Under the pieces are notes generated by a model. The model was not told the DNA's origin, ran no database searches, and saw nothing but the letters and a program-made list of their open reading frames with translations. A DNA stretch of 64,000 nt from Sphingomonadaceae bacterium (lineage in GTDB: Bacteria > Pseudomonadota > Alphaproteobacteria > Sphingomonadales > Sphingomonadaceae), in NCBI GenBank assembly GCA_027533105.1, contig JAPZTW010000009.1:124001-188000 (forward strand), read 5' to 3'. Within the stretch, counting starts at the first letter, position 1; each line of letters opens with the position of its first letter. The translations under genes were made by a program, and so were the position numbers. Below, one piece after another: positions 25,218-34,858 of this stretch.

Positions 25218-26662
25218 TGGCTGTCCTCCGGCGCATCGAAGCGCGTTTCAGCGCGATCGCCGCCGCCGTCGCGATCCTGCGCGGCGAGGACGAAAGCGAA
25301 GTCCTGCTGGGCGGTGCCTTGCGGCGCGACGACATAGACGCGCACCGGCTTGGTCTGGTCGGCCGGAACCGCGATATCGAGCCGCCGCGCGGCGCGGTCC
25401 TGGGCCATTTCGTCGGTCCACATCCTGCCCCCCGGCAGGCCTTCGAGCGTGACCGACATCGGCCGCGGGCGGGTTTCCATGTTGCGCAGCTTGATCGTGT
25501 AGTCGTTGCGCACGTCGCCATTGGACAGCAGCAGGAAGGGCGGGTTGCGATCCTTGGCCACCGACAGGTCGATCCGTTCGCGCGTGCCAAGCGCGAAGAG
25601 CAGGCCCAACCCGATTGCTGCCCAAACGCCGAAATAGGCGAAGGTGCGCGGGCGCAGCACGGTCTTGAGGATCGGGCGGCGTTCGCCCCCGGCGCGCTCG
25701 TGCTCGCAATCGTCCAGCGTAGCATAGTCGATCAGCCCGCGCGGGCGGCCGATCTGGCCCATCACCGTATCGCAGGCATCGATGCACAGGCCGCAGGTGA
25801 TGCAGGCAATGTCCGGCCCATTGCGAATGTCATAACCGGTCGGGCAAACCGCCACGCACTGGTTGCAATCGATGCAGTCACCAATCCCGCCGGGGTTCTT
25901 TTCGCGCGCCTTGACCGAACCGCGCGGTTCGCCGCGCCAGTCCTTGTACGTGACGATCAGGCTGCTTTCATCGAGCATCGCCGTCTGGATGCGCGGCCAG
26001 GGGCACATGTAGATGCAGACCTGTTCGCGCATGAAGCCGCCGAAGATGAAGGTCGTGGCGGTCAGCACGGCAACTGTCGCATAGGCGACGGGCGCCGCCT
26101 GCCCGGTCCAGAAATCGACCGTCAGCGTGGGCGCATCGGCAAAGTACATGATCCAGGCGCCGCCAGTCCAGAAACTGATCGCAAGGTAGATCGACCACTT
26201 GAGGCCGCGCTTGAACACCTTGGTCGCCCCCCACGGCGCGGCTTCAAGCCGCAGCTGGGCATTGCGATCGCCATCGATCAGGCGGTCGACGTGCTGGAAC
26301 AGGTCGGTCCAGATCGTCTGCGGGCAGGAATAGCCGCACCAGGCGCGGCCAAAGGCGCTGGTCACCAGGAACAGGCCGATCCCGGCCATGATCAGCAGGC
26401 CGGCGACGAAGTAGAACTCTTGCGGCCAGATCTCGATCGAGAACATGTAGAAGCGGCGATTGGCCAGATCGACCAGCACCGCCTGATCCGGGGCATGCGG
26501 CCCCCGGTCCCAGCGTAGCCAGGGCGTGACGTAGTAGATCGTCAGGGTGACGACCAGCATCAGCCACTTGAAGCGGCGGAAGGGGCCGTCCATCACCTTG
26601 GGGAAGACGGCCTCTCGCGGAACGTAATGGGGGGCTGAGCCCGCCGGTTCAGTTTTGGCCAT
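25214..26662 (-). CDS. ccoG: cbb3 maturation ferredoxin CcoG/FixG
   Basis: 482 residues from the ATG at 26662; the longer frame to 26755 lies over ccoP. Membrane helices near residues 38-56, 90-110, 165-185 and 200-220. CGYSCPQTIW follows an early helix. Two ferredoxin-type 4Fe-4S clusters are CIDCNQCVAVCP and CITCGLCIDAC, followed by the C-terminal Ig-like FixG domain. It is proposed to reduce Cu(II) for the oxidase. It overlaps the end of ccoP by 14 bp and ccoH by 4 bp. Confidence 0.94.
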   Translation of the reverse strand: MAKTEPAGSAPHYVPREAVFPKVMDGPFRRFKWLMLVVTLTIYYVTPWLRWDRGPHAPDQAVLVDLANRRFYMFSIEIWPQEFYFVAGLLIMAGIGLFLVTSAFGRAWCGYSCPQTIWTDLFQHVDRLIDGDRNAQLRLEAAPWGATKVFKRGLKWSIYLAISFWTGGAWIMYFADAPTLTVDFWTGQAAPVAYATVAVLTATTFIFGGFMREQVCIYMCPWPRIQTAMLDESSLIVTYKDWRGEPRGSVKAREKNPGGIGDCIDCNQCVAVCPTGYDIRNGPDIACITCGLCIDACDTVMGQIGRPRGLIDYATLDDCEHERAGGERRPILKTVLRPRTFAYFGVWAAIGLGLLFALGTRERIDLSVAKDRNPPFLLLSNGDVRNDYTIKLRNMETRPRPMSVTLEGLPGGRMWTDEMAQDRAARRLDIAVPADQTKPVRVYVVAPQGTAQQDFAFVLAAQDRDGGGDRAETRFDAPEDSQ

Positions 26663-27587
26663 TACCCGCCCCTGCGGCCGGAGCCGCCGCCGCTGCGACA
26701 GCAGCAACAGCCGGAGCGGGGGCAAAGTCCTCGCCGCCGCCCAGCGAGTGGACATAGGCCGCCAGCATCTTGATCGTCACCGGATCAAGCTTGCCGGTCC
26801 AGGCCGGCATCACCCCGGCGCGAGCCTTGTAGATGCTGGCTTCCACCTGGTCGCGCTTGCCGCCGTAAAGCCAGATCGCGTCCGACAGGTTCGGGGCACC
26901 GAACTGGCGCTGGCCCTTGCCGTCCGGCCCGTGACAGGCGGCGCAATTGTTGGCGAACAGTTCCGCGCCGCGGGCATTGGCCGGGGCCTTGCCGCTGAGC
27001 GAGAGGACATGGTCGGCCACGGCGGTGATATCGCCTGCCGGCAGGATCCCGTCCTTGCCGAAGCTGGGCATCAGGCTCTGGTGCGTGGCATCGTTGCCGG
27101 GGTGGCGGATGCCGTTGGTCAGCGTCGCCTCGATTTCCTGCAGGTTGCCGCCCCACAGCCAGTCATCGTCGCGCAGGTTGGGATAGCCGGTGCTGCCCGC
27201 CGCACCGCTGCCGTGACACTGCACACAGTTGACGCGGAAGGCCGCGCGGCCACCTTCGATCGCGGCGCGCATCAGTTCGGGCTTGGCCGGCAGCTCGGTG
27301 ATTGGCGTCGTGGCGAGGGCGGCGAGCGTCGCTGCGCGGCGCGCCTCCTCGGCCTTCAGCTCGCCGGCCAGTTGCCCGCGGCTGGACCAGCCCCACAGGC
27401 CTTCGGTGGCCTGATTGACCATCGGCCAGGCCGGGTAGACGATCACATAGCCGATCGCGAAGACGATCGTCGCGTAGAGCGTCCACAGCCACCAGCGCGG
27501 CAGGGGGTTGTTGAGTTCCTCGATCCCGTCCCAGCTGTGGCCGACGGTTTCAATGCCGGTTGCTTCGTCGATGCGCTTATTGGCCAT
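26649..27587 (-). CDS. ccoP: cbb3 oxidase diheme subunit CcoP
   Basis: 312 residues starting [21 protein letters not shown]. The ATG at 27587 has AAGGA at good distance; an ATG at 27596 would add three residues. One membrane helix (about 32-52). Two heme-c motifs, CVQCH and CAACH, each have a downstream Met (PSFGKDG and GVMPAWTGKLD regions). The CcoP signature NNPLPRWW lies in front of the helix. It passes electrons to CcoO/CcoN. It ends in an Ala-rich tail. Confidence 0.95.
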   Translation of the reverse strand: MANKRIDEATGIETVGHSWDGIEELNNPLPRWWLWTLYATIVFAIGYVIVYPAWPMVNQATEGLWGWSSRGQLAGELKAEEARRAATLAALATTPITELPAKPELMRAAIEGGRAAFRVNCVQCHGSGAAGSTGYPNLRDDDWLWGGNLQEIEATLTNGIRHPGNDATHQSLMPSFGKDGILPAGDITAVADHVLSLSGKAPANARGAELFANNCAACHGPDGKGQRQFGAPNLSDAIWLYGGKRDQVEASIYKARAGVMPAWTGKLDPVTIKMLAAYVHSLGGGEDFAPAPAVAAVAAAAAPAAGAGNGQN

Positions 27588-27753
27588 CGTCGTCATCCTT
27601 GAAGATCATGGTCTTGGCCGCCTGGTTGGCGGAGCGGGCGCCCGGCCGGAACGGCCAGAGCACGAGGACGAGGAAAGTCGCGGCAAGCATGACCAGTCCC
27701 CAGCTGTCGGCAAAGTGCCGCAGCGTGTCATAGGTGGAGTGCGGTTCGCTCAC
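27577..27753 (-). CDS. ccoQ: cbb3 oxidase subunit CcoQ
   Basis: 58 residues starting with GTG at 27753. One membrane helix ([16 protein letters not shown]), then [21 protein letters not shown], the usual CcoQ tail. Small stabilising subunit. GTGA overlap with the ccoO stop and 11-bp overlap with ccoP. Confidence 0.92.
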   Translation of the reverse strand: MSEPHSTYDTLRHFADSWGLVMLAATFLVLVLWPFRPGARSANQAAKTMIFKDDDDGQ

Positions 27754-28526
27754 CGGCCCTTCTCCTTGGCCAGTTCCTCCTGCGCCTTGGCGCTGTTCAC
27801 ATCGACCAGCGTGCCAAGAACCTGGAGGTAGGCGACCAGCGCGTCCATTTCGGTCAGCCGGTCGGGCTGGCCATCGAAATCGCGGACCTGGGCCTTGGGG
27901 TAACGCTTGTTCAGATCGGCGGCATCGCCCATCGGATCGGCCTGGGCCTTGAGATCGGCATCGGCCTTGTCGAGCTGTTCCTTGGTATAGGGCGTGCCGG
28001 CCCGGTACAGCGCGGTCAGATCGGCCGTGATATTGGCCGTGTCGAGATCGCGCTTCGCCAGGAAGGCATAGGTCGGCATGATCGATTCCGGCACCACGGC
28101 GCGCGGATCGGTCAGGTGCTGGACGTGCCATTCATCCGAATAGCGCCCACCGACGCGCGCCAGGTCCGGCCCGGTGCGCTTCGAGCCCCACTGGAACGGC
28201 CGGTCGTACATCGATTCCGCCGCGAGGCTGTAGTGGCCATAGCGTTCCACCTCGTCACGGAACGGGCGGATCATCTGGCTGTGGCAGACATAGCACCCTT
28301 CGCGGACATAGATGTCGCGCCCGGCCTGTTCGAGCGGGGTGTAGGGGCGCATCCCCTCCACCTTCTCGATCGTGTTGTCGATCCAGAACAGCGGGGCAAT
28401 TTCCACGATCCCGCCGATCGTCACGGCCGCGAAGGCAGCCACGCCGAACAGCGCGACGTTGCGCTCCATCTTCTTGTGGCGGCCCCAGTCTTCCTTGGGG
28501 GCGGCGTCATTGGCTTGTGCAGTCAT
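27750..28526 (-). CDS. ccoO: cbb3 oxidase monoheme subunit CcoO
   Basis: 258 residues. N-terminal helix (about 24-46, [25 protein letters not shown]), [28 protein letters not shown] with heme-c motif CYVCH, then [21 protein letters not shown] and the Met ligand region [11 protein letters not shown]. Membrane-anchored cytochrome c subunit of the cbb3 oxidase. 14 bp after ccoN. Confidence 0.96.
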   Translation of the reverse strand: MTAQANDAAPKEDWGRHKKMERNVALFGVAAFAAVTIGGIVEIAPLFWIDNTIEKVEGMRPYTPLEQAGRDIYVREGCYVCHSQMIRPFRDEVERYGHYSLAAESMYDRPFQWGSKRTGPDLARVGGRYSDEWHVQHLTDPRAVVPESIMPTYAFLAKRDLDTANITADLTALYRAGTPYTKEQLDKADADLKAQADPMGDAADLNKRYPKAQVRDFDGQPDRLTEMDALVAYLQVLGTLVDVNSAKAQEELAKEKGR

Positions 28527-28540
28527 GGTCTCTGGCCCCC

Positions 28541-30199
28541 TTATTCGGCCGGAACGGCAGTGAGCGGACGGTCGGCGGCGGGATCGTGCTTCGGCTGGTA
28601 GAGCGGCAGCTCATCCCGCAGGCGGCCGGCGATGGTCTGCCAGACGTTGAAGGTCATCACGCCGGCACCGATCAGGAACAGACCGCCGCCAAAGGCGCGC
28701 AGCAGGTACATCGGGTGCAGCGCCGCGACCGTTTCGACGAAGGAGTTCACCAGGTAGCCATCGGCGCCATATTCGCGCCACATCAGGCCCTGGGTGATCC
28801 CCGCCACCCACATCGAAGAGGCGTAGAACACGATCCCCAGCGTCGCGAGCCAGAAGTGCCAGTTGACCATCCGCAGCGAGTAGAGCCGTTCACGCCCCCA
28901 CAGCCGCGGAACCAGGAAGTAGATGCACGAGAAGGTGATCATCCCGTTCCAGCCCAGCGCGCCGGAGTGGACGTGGCCGATGGTCCAGTCGGTATAGTGC
29001 GAGAGTGAGTTGACGCTCTTCACGCTCATCATCGGACCTTCGAAGGTGCTCATGCCGTAGAAGGCCAGCGCGAGGACCATCATGCGGATGATCGGATCGG
29101 TGCGGACCTTGTCCCAGGCACCGTTGAGCGTCATCAGGCCGTTGATCATCCCGCCCCAGCTCGGCATCCACAGCATGACCGAGAAGACCATGCCCAGCGT
29201 CTGCGCCCAGTCGGGCAGCGCCGTGTAGTGCAGGTGGTGCGGACCCGCCCAGATGTAGAGGAAGATCAGCGACCAGAAGTGCAGGATCGACAGGCGATAG
29301 GAATAGACCGGGCGCTGAGCCTGCTTCGGGACGAAGTAGTACATCATCGCCAGGAAGCCGGCGGTCAGGAAGAAGCCCACCGCGTTGTGGCCATACCACC
29401 ACTGCACCAGCGCGCCCTGAACCCCGGCCCAGAGCGGGTAGCTCTTGGAACCGAACAGGCTGACCGGCACGTTCATGTTGTTGACCACGTGCAGCATGGC
29501 CACGGTCAGGATGAACGAGAGGTAGAACCAGTTGGCGACGTAGATGTGCGGTTCGGTCCGCTTGACGATCGTGCCGACGAAAACCGCCAGATAGGCCACC
29601 CAGACGATCGTCAGCCACAGGTCGACGTACCATTCGGGCTCGGCATATTCCTTGCCCTGGCTGATGCCGAGCAGGTAGCCGGTCGCCGCCAGGACGATGA
29701 ACAGCTGGTAGCCCCAGAAGACGAAGCGGGCGAGGCCGGGGAAGGCCAGCCTCGCCCGGCAGGTGCGCTGCACCACGTAGAACGAGGTGGCAATCAGCGC
29801 GCTGCCTCCGAAGGCGAAGATCACCGCCGAGGTGTGCAGCGGCCGCAGGCGCCCGAAGCTGGTCCATTCAAGGCCCAGGTTGAGCACCGGGAAGGCCAGT
29901 TGCAGGGCAATGACCAGCCCGACCAGGAACCCGGCCATGCCCCAGAACACCGTGGCGATCACGCCGAACCGGATCAGGTCGTCATCATACCGCGTCTGGT
30001 CATCCGGCAGGCGCAGGATGCCGCGCGCGGCGGCGTGGAAATCGGTGGTGCGCAGCGAAATGACCAGGCCGATCAGCGCCGCCAGGGCAAAGATGCCCAT
30101 GTGGACGGCAAAGCCCCAGTCGATCGCCTTGGCCATGGCAACGGTCGAAATAAACAGCGCGGCGAGCCACCAGCCGCTTCGGGAAACTACGGATTCCAT
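28541..30199 (-). CDS. ccoN: cbb3-type cytochrome c oxidase catalytic subunit CcoN
   Basis: 552 residues with 12 or more membrane helices. Heme-copper oxidase core: a low-spin heme ligand in [14 protein letters not shown], the CuB and cross-linked region in [50 protein letters not shown], and the C-terminal [14 protein letters not shown]. This is the O2-reducing, proton-pumping subunit used at low oxygen tension. First gene of the operon. GAGAGGGAAGG precedes the ATG, and an FNR box is centred about 70 bp upstream of the start. Confidence 0.97.
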   Translation of the reverse strand: MESVVSRSGWWLAALFISTVAMAKAIDWGFAVHMGIFALAALIGLVISLRTTDFHAAARGILRLPDDQTRYDDDLIRFGVIATVFWGMAGFLVGLVIALQLAFPVLNLGLEWTSFGRLRPLHTSAVIFAFGGSALIATSFYVVQRTCRARLAFPGLARFVFWGYQLFIVLAATGYLLGISQGKEYAEPEWYVDLWLTIVWVAYLAVFVGTIVKRTEPHIYVANWFYLSFILTVAMLHVVNNMNVPVSLFGSKSYPLWAGVQGALVQWWYGHNAVGFFLTAGFLAMMYYFVPKQAQRPVYSYRLSILHFWSLIFLYIWAGPHHLHYTALPDWAQTLGMVFSVMLWMPSWGGMINGLMTLNGAWDKVRTDPIIRMMVLALAFYGMSTFEGPMMSVKSVNSLSHYTDWTIGHVHSGALGWNGMITFSCIYFLVPRLWGRERLYSLRMVNWHFWLATLGIVFYASSMWVAGITQGLMWREYGADGYLVNSFVETVAALHPMYLLRAFGGGLFLIGAGVMTFNVWQTIAGRLRDELPLYQPKHDPAADRPLTAVPAE

Positions 30200-30261
30200 G
30201 AGCCTTCCCTCTCAGGAAATGTCAGATTTCATCCGCTTGGCCGCTTCCCCGCAATGCAGCA

Positions 30262-30275
30262 TTGACCCGGATCAA
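30262..30275. promoter_or_regulatory. FNR-type binding site upstream of ccoN
   Basis: TTGAC-CCGG-ATCAA, 9 of 10 consensus positions, the same half-sites as at 20724. The ccoN start is 63 bp away on the minus strand. If the box sits at -41.5, transcription starts near 30227. No convincing -10 was seen. Confidence 0.8.
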
Positions 30276-30318
30276 ATTTCCCGCGGCAGTGCGAAAATGC
30301 CTGTGGGCAATCCGAAAA

Positions 30319-30332
30319 TTGCGCAGGATCAA
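30319..30332. promoter_or_regulatory. weak second FNR-like site, towards the OmpW gene
   Basis: TTGCG-CAGG-ATCAA: one half-site is good, the other degenerate. Centred 100 bp before the OmpW-like ATG on the plus strand. It may serve ompW, which is FNR-controlled in E. coli. Confidence 0.35.
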
Positions 30333-30425
30333 TGTCCGCCGGTTTGGCTGGCGGCATTTGCCCGTCCTGCGCCGTAAACAACCTGGGCTGCACAGGGCAG
30401 CTGCTGCGGCGCCGGATGAGGGATT

Positions 30426-31106
30426 ATGAAAAAGCTGATTGTCTCCGCCCTGCTGGGCGCCACCGCCATGATCGCTGCGACCCCGGCGTATGCTGGCGAC
30501 AGCGAAGGCAAGCTTCAGGTCAAGCTGCTGGCCACTGGCGTGCTGCCCGATGGCAAGATCACCGCGCTGGAAAACAACGCGATCGGCCTGCCGGCCGGCA
30601 GCCAGACCAGCGCCAACGACAATGTCGTGCCGACGCTGGCGGTGGAATACTTCGCTTCGCCCAACTTCTCGATCGAGACGATCTGCTGCCTGACACAGCA
30701 TCGCGTGGGCGGTGAAGCAGCCATCGCGGGTGCCACGATCCTGGATCACGTGCTGATCCTGCCCGCCACGGTCACCATGAAGTATCACTTCAACACCGAA
30801 GGCGGGATCAAGCCTTACCTCGGCGTCGGGCCGTCGATCTTCTTCTACATCGATGAAAAGCCCGCCGCGACCACCACCACGCTGGGTGGCCGCAGCGTGA
30901 AGCTGGACAACCAGTTCGGCGTAGCGCTGCAGGCAGGGGTCGACATTCCGATCAATGACAAGGGCTTCGGCATCAGCCTTGATGCCAAGAAGTACTTCAT
31001 GAGCACCCGCCTGCACGTGTTCAACGCGGCTGGCGCCGAAGTGCTGACCACCAAGCACAAGCTTGATCCGTGGGTGATCAGCGGCGGCGTTGCCTACCGG
31101 TTCTAG
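30426..31106 (+). CDS. ompW: OmpW-family outer membrane protein
   Basis: 226 residues. Signal peptide MKKLIVSALLGATAMIAATPAYA, then an 8-stranded beta-barrel pattern: VVPTLAVEYFASPNFSIETICCLTQHRV is the OmpW signature strand pair, and IKPYLGVGPSIFFY and the C-terminal DPWVISGGVAYRF (final Phe) complete it. Small channel for hydrophobic compounds. Divergent from ccoN; their shared 226-bp gap holds the FNR sites. The gene is followed by the repeat at 31141. Confidence 0.9.
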   Translation: MKKLIVSALLGATAMIAATPAYAGDSEGKLQVKLLATGVLPDGKITALENNAIGLPAGSQTSANDNVVPTLAVEYFASPNFSIETICCLTQHRVGGEAAIAGATILDHVLILPATVTMKYHFNTEGGIKPYLGVGPSIFFYIDEKPAATTTTLGGRSVKLDNQFGVALQAGVDIPINDKGFGISLDAKKYFMSTRLHVFNAAGAEVLTTKHKLDPWVISGGVAYRF

Positions 31107-31140
31107 GACGGCGCAGCGGCGTAGCCCGCTGCACCATCAC

Positions 31141-31232
31141 CCCCTCCCGCCTGCGGGAGGGGCCGGGGGAGGGTTTGTTTTCGCGTCGTAGCGAACACGC
31201 CCTCCCCAACCCCCTCCCGTAGACGGGAGGGG
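31141..31232. repeat. composite palindromic repeat (CCCCTCCCGC family)
   Basis: First hairpin CCCCTCCCGCCTGCGGGAGG(GG), then GGGGGAGGGT, a variable centre, CCCTCCCC and the second hairpin CCCCTCCCGTAGACGGGAGG(GG). The whole is itself an inverted repeat. The same modular element lies inside flgH at 41685-41783. Here it sits between ompW and the convergent fnr gene and may act as a bidirectional terminator. Confidence 0.85.
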
Positions 31233-31263
31233 AAACTGGAGACTTCCTTAGCTTCGCTCGGAA

Positions 31264-31293
31264 GGCCTCGCTTTATCCGGCCTCGCTTTATCC
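31264..31293. repeat. 15-bp tandem duplication across the fnr stop codon
   Basis: GGCCTCGCTTTATCC occurs twice in a row (31264-31278 and 31279-31293); the copy nearer the gene contains the TAA of fnr. Probably a replication-slippage product. Confidence 0.8.
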
Positions 31294-31986
31294 GGCCTCG
31301 ATCACCAGGCCTTCGCGATCGACGATGGCCACTTCGCGGCGCGAGGGCAGGTCGATCAGGCCTTCGGACTTGAGCCGGGTGAACTGGCGGCTGACGGTTT
31401 CGATCGTCAGCCCCAGCACATCGGCCACCTGTTGCCGCGAAAACGGCAGGGTAAAGCGGGCCAGCGGATGATCGTGCGTGCCCTGGCAGCCCTGCTCCAC
31501 CAGCCGTTCGGACATTTCGAGCAGGAAGCTGGCCACCCGCTCCCCGGCCGACTTGCGGCCGAGCAGCAGCATCCAGCGCCGCGTCCGGTCCAGTTCGCCC
31601 AGGGTGCGTTGCAGCAGCTTGTGCTCCAGCGCCGGATGTTCGCGGGCAAAGGCATCGAAATCGCGGCGGGTGAATACGCAGACATGCGCTTCGGTCAGCG
31701 CGGTAACGCCGTGGCCCGTGGTGGAACCGAACGGCCGACCGATGAAATCGGACGGATAGACCACCCCGACGATCTGTTCGCGCCCGTCCTCGGTTCCGGT
31801 CGAAAGCTTGAGCACGCCATCGATGACATTGGCGACGAGGATCGAATCCTCCCCTTCCCACATCAGCGATTCGCCCGGTGACAGGCTGCGGCGGCGGCTG
31901 ATCGAATTGAGCGCCGCCAGCTCTCCCGCATCTAGCGCAGAACAGATCGCCCGGTTCCGGACAACACAGGTATCGCAAGCGGTCAT
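31288..31986 (-). CDS. fnr: Fnr-type oxygen-sensing transcription regulator
   Basis: 232 residues from the ATG at 31986. Cys4, Cys7, Cys15 (CDTCVVRNRAIC) and Cys103 (HVCVF) give the four ligands of an oxygen-labile 4Fe-4S cluster, with the CX2CX7C spacing of alphaproteobacterial FnrN/FnrL. The cyclic-nucleotide-like beta-roll is followed by a dimer helix and the HTH SRQQVADVLGLTIETVSRQF, where E..SR reads TTGAT half-sites. The FNR boxes at 20724 and 30262 are obvious targets. A longer frame to 32760 is only a run-through over fliA. Gap to fliA is 35 bp. Confidence 0.94.
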   Translation of the reverse strand: MTACDTCVVRNRAICSALDAGELAALNSISRRRSLSPGESLMWEGEDSILVANVIDGVLKLSTGTEDGREQIVGVVYPSDFIGRPFGSTTGHGVTALTEAHVCVFTRRDFDAFAREHPALEHKLLQRTLGELDRTRRWMLLLGRKSAGERVASFLLEMSERLVEQGCQGTHDHPLARFTLPFSRQQVADVLGLTIETVSRQFTRLKSEGLIDLPSRREVAIVDREGLVIEAG

Positions 31987-31992
31987 GGCACC

Positions 31993-32021
31993 ATATTGCC
32001 GATCACCACTCTGGCTTGCAA
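31993..32021 (-). promoter_or_regulatory. putative fnr promoter, possibly leaderless
   Basis: On the minus strand, TTGCAA (32016-32021), a 17-bp spacer and CAATAT (31993-31998). The predicted start of transcription falls at about the A of the ATG (31986), and no Shine-Dalgarno is present. Confidence 0.5.
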
Positions 32022-32753
32022 CTAGGCAATGTCCGCAAAGTCGGCGAGCTGCACCCGCAACCGGTCCAGCGCCTGCGCCTTGAGCTGGTGGACCCGCGGC
32101 ACCGAGACATCGAGCGTGGCCGCGATCTCCGCAAGGTTCAGTTCTTCCACGAAATAAAGCTGCATGACCAGCGCCAGCCGCTCCGGCAGGGCGGCAATCG
32201 CCGCGGCGACCGCCTCGCGCAGTTCCGCGCCGGCCAGCAGGTCGAGACTGTCCGGCATCGGATCGGCAAAGGCCGGATCGTGGTCGGAATAGGCCTCGTC
32301 GATCGATTCCAGCTGCGGCTGGCGGGCCTCGCCGCGCAGCATGGCCAGTTCGCCGGGCGCGATGCCGAGCGCGGCGGCCAGCTCGGCCTCGCTGGGCAGG
32401 CGGCCAAGCTCGCCGGTCAGCCGTCGCTCCTCGGCGGCGATCCGGCGGGCCCGCTCCATCCCGCCGCGCGAGAGCGGCACGGCGCGGCGGATCAGGTCCA
32501 CCATGGCTCCGTGCACCCGCAGCTTGGCATAGGCGGCAAAGCCATCCTCGCCCGGACCCGCGTGGCGCTGGGCCGCCTCGGTCAGCGCCAGCAGCCCGGC
32601 CTGCATCAGGTCCTCCAGCTCGATCCCCCGGCGCCCCCCGCCATGCAGGTGCCAGGCCTGGCGCCGGACCATGGGCAGGAACCGGCGCACCCGGTCGGCA
32701 GTCGCATCGCGATAGGCTTCGGCGGCGACAATGGACTTGTGATCGTGGATCAT
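32022..32753 (-). CDS. fliA: flagellar sigma factor 28, FliA
   Basis: 243 residues. Region 2 (RRGIELEDLMQAGLLALTEAAQR, then AYAKLRVHGAMVDLIRR) binds core polymerase and the -10. Region 3 is GRLPSEAELAAALGI. Region 4 (LYFVEELNLAEIAATLDVSVPRVHQLKAQALDRLR) reads the -35. Drives late flagellar genes and is held by FlgM, which is encoded in the same operon. Overlaps flhA by 4 bp (ATGA). Confidence 0.93.
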   Translation of the reverse strand: MIHDHKSIVAAEAYRDATADRVRRFLPMVRRQAWHLHGGGRRGIELEDLMQAGLLALTEAAQRHAGPGEDGFAAYAKLRVHGAMVDLIRRAVPLSRGGMERARRIAAEERRLTGELGRLPSEAELAAALGIAPGELAMLRGEARQPQLESIDEAYSDHDPAFADPMPDSLDLLAGAELREAVAAAIAALPERLALVMQLYFVEELNLAEIAATLDVSVPRVHQLKAQALDRLRVQLADFADIA

Positions 32754-34858
32754 GCGGCAAGCACCTCGACGTGATCGGAAAGGGCAGGTGGCGCGCCGAT
32801 CACCGCCACTACCTCGATCGGCTGGCTGGCGGGCAATTCGGCAATGGAGAGGACAAGCACCGAGGGTGCGCGCAGCTTCAGCAGCGCGGCCAGCGGTCGC
32901 CGCGCGCGGGGCTGGACCACCAGCGCCAGCGGCGCGGCATTGGCGCCGCGATCGGCCACCAGCGCGGCGACGTGATCGCCGATATTGCGCGCGAGATCCG
33001 GCTCGATCAGCGGCTGACCGGTGGCGGGATCGGCCAGACCCTGGACAATCGCCCCTTCGAGCTGGGCATCGAGTGTCAGCACCGGCAGCCGCTCGCCCGG
33101 CGCGCAGATCCGCCCGACGATCAGCCCGCCCAGATCGGCGCGGACCAGATCGACCAGCCGCTCGTGATCGGGGGCCACCTGCACCGCATCGGCGAGACTC
33201 GAGAGGATCGGCAGCGGGTGACCGATGGGAATGCCGTCGTCCAGCAGGGCGCGCAGCACGCGGGTCAGCGCGGCAAGGCTCAGCGGCTGGGGATGGATCG
33301 CCTCGACCAGTCCGGCGTTGTATTCCTTGATGGCATCGATGATCGCGCGGACCTGGTCGGGGCCCAGCAGTTCCCCGGCCCGCGCGCCCAGCAACTGGTT
33401 GAGCTGGGTGGCGATGACCGTGCTGGCATCGACCGTCAGGAACCCCTCGGCAATCGCCAGGTCGCGCTGGGCCGGCACGATCCACCGGGCCGGACAGCCG
33501 AAGCTGGGATCGCGCGCTTCCTCGCCGGCCAGGGTCTGGCCTTCGCGGACATCGCCCACGTCGATCGCCAGGATCCGGTCGGGCCGGATCGATCCCCCGC
33601 CCAGCGGCACCCCGCCCAGCAGGATGCGATAGTCCTGCGGGGCGAGGTCGAGGCTGTCGCGCACGCGGAACTGCGGCACGACGAAACCGAAGGCCTGGCT
33701 CAACTGCTTGCGCACGCCGGTAATCCGGCCGACCAGCGGTGCACCGCGGGTCTCGTCCACCAGTTGCACCAGGCCATAGCCCAGCTCGATCGTGACCAGG
33801 GTGTGGTCCGACACTTCGCCCAGCGCGATGCGGCCCGGATCGGCCGGGGCTTCGACCACCGGCACAGGGTTGCGGGCCAGTGCCGCGCGGCGCGACAGGG
33901 CGCGCCACAGCGCCAGCGCGGCGCCGGCGGCGGGCAGGAAGATGGTCTGCGGCATGGCCGGGATCAGACCAATGGCGGCGAGGATCAGCGCGACCGGCAG
34001 CCAGGTGCGCGGTTCGGCCAGCTGGCCGCCGATCTGGCCGGACAGGTCGCTGCCCTGGCCATCGCGATCATCGGCCACGCGGGTCACGATCACGGCAGCG
34101 GCGATCGACAGCAGCAGCGCGGGCACCTGCGCCACCAGCGCATCGCCCACCGCCAGGGTGATATAGACCTTTGACGCCTCGCCCGCGCTCATGCCGTGGC
34201 TGATCATGCCCAGGGCGAAACCGGCGATGATGTTGACCGCCAGGATCAGCAGGGCGGCAATCGCATCGCCCTTCACGAACTTGCTGGAGCCATCCATCGC
34301 GCCATAGAAATCGGCTTCGGTCGCCACTTCCTTGCGCCGTGCCTTGGCCTCGTCGGCGGTCAGGATTCCGGCGGCAAGGTCGGCGTCGATTGCCATCTGC
34401 TTGCCGGGCAGGGCATCAAGGGTGAAGCGGGCGGAGACTTCCGAGACGCGGCCCGCGCCCTTGGTGATCACCACCATGTTGATGATCACCAGGATCAGGA
34501 AGACGAACAGCCCGACCGCGAAATTGCCGCCAACCAGGAAGGCGCCGAAGGCCTCGATCACATGGCCTGCCGCCGCCTCGCCCTCGTGACCGTGGACCAG
34601 CACCACGCGGGTCGAGGCGACGTTGAGCGCCAGGCGCAGCAGGGTGGCGAACAGCAGGACAGATGGGAAGGACGAGAAATCGAGCGGCTTCGCGGCGTTC
34701 ATCGCCGCCATCAGCACGGCCACCGACAGCGCGATGTTCAGCACGAAGAACACGTCGAGCAGCAGCGCCGGAACCGGCACCACCATCAGGCAGATCAGCG
34801 TCAGGATGCCGACCGGCAGGGCGACCGTGGCCAGCTTGGGGCGCGCCAGGTCGATCAC
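32750..34858 (-). CDS. flhA: flagellar export gate protein FlhA
   Basis: 702 residues, normal length. Eight N-terminal membrane helices (about 10-330). The FHIPEP cytoplasmic loop shows RVSEVSARFTLDALPGKQMAIDADLAAG. The C-terminal cytosolic nonamer-ring domain (about 370-700) docks substrates and chaperones. Core of the type III flagellar export gate with FlhB and FliPQR. Overlaps the transglycosylase gene by 4 bp upstream and fliA by 4 bp downstream. Confidence 0.97.
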   Translation of the reverse strand: MIDLARPKLATVALPVGILTLICLMVVPVPALLLDVFFVLNIALSVAVLMAAMNAAKPLDFSSFPSVLLFATLLRLALNVASTRVVLVHGHEGEAAAGHVIEAFGAFLVGGNFAVGLFVFLILVIINMVVITKGAGRVSEVSARFTLDALPGKQMAIDADLAAGILTADEAKARRKEVATEADFYGAMDGSSKFVKGDAIAALLILAVNIIAGFALGMISHGMSAGEASKVYITLAVGDALVAQVPALLLSIAAAVIVTRVADDRDGQGSDLSGQIGGQLAEPRTWLPVALILAAIGLIPAMPQTIFLPAAGAALALWRALSRRAALARNPVPVVEAPADPGRIALGEVSDHTLVTIELGYGLVQLVDETRGAPLVGRITGVRKQLSQAFGFVVPQFRVRDSLDLAPQDYRILLGGVPLGGGSIRPDRILAIDVGDVREGQTLAGEEARDPSFGCPARWIVPAQRDLAIAEGFLTVDASTVIATQLNQLLGARAGELLGPDQVRAIIDAIKEYNAGLVEAIHPQPLSLAALTRVLRALLDDGIPIGHPLPILSSLADAVQVAPDHERLVDLVRADLGGLIVGRICAPGERLPVLTLDAQLEGAIVQGLADPATGQPLIEPDLARNIGDHVAALVADRGANAAPLALVVQPRARRPLAALLKLRAPSVLVLSIAELPASQPIEVVAVIGAPPALSDHVEVLAA

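Noticed and set aside
31987..32760. Extension of the fnr reading frame up to 32760
   Set aside because: It overlaps fliA on the same strand in another frame. FliA has full sigma-28 motifs, and fnr begins at the cysteine-rich MTACDTC.
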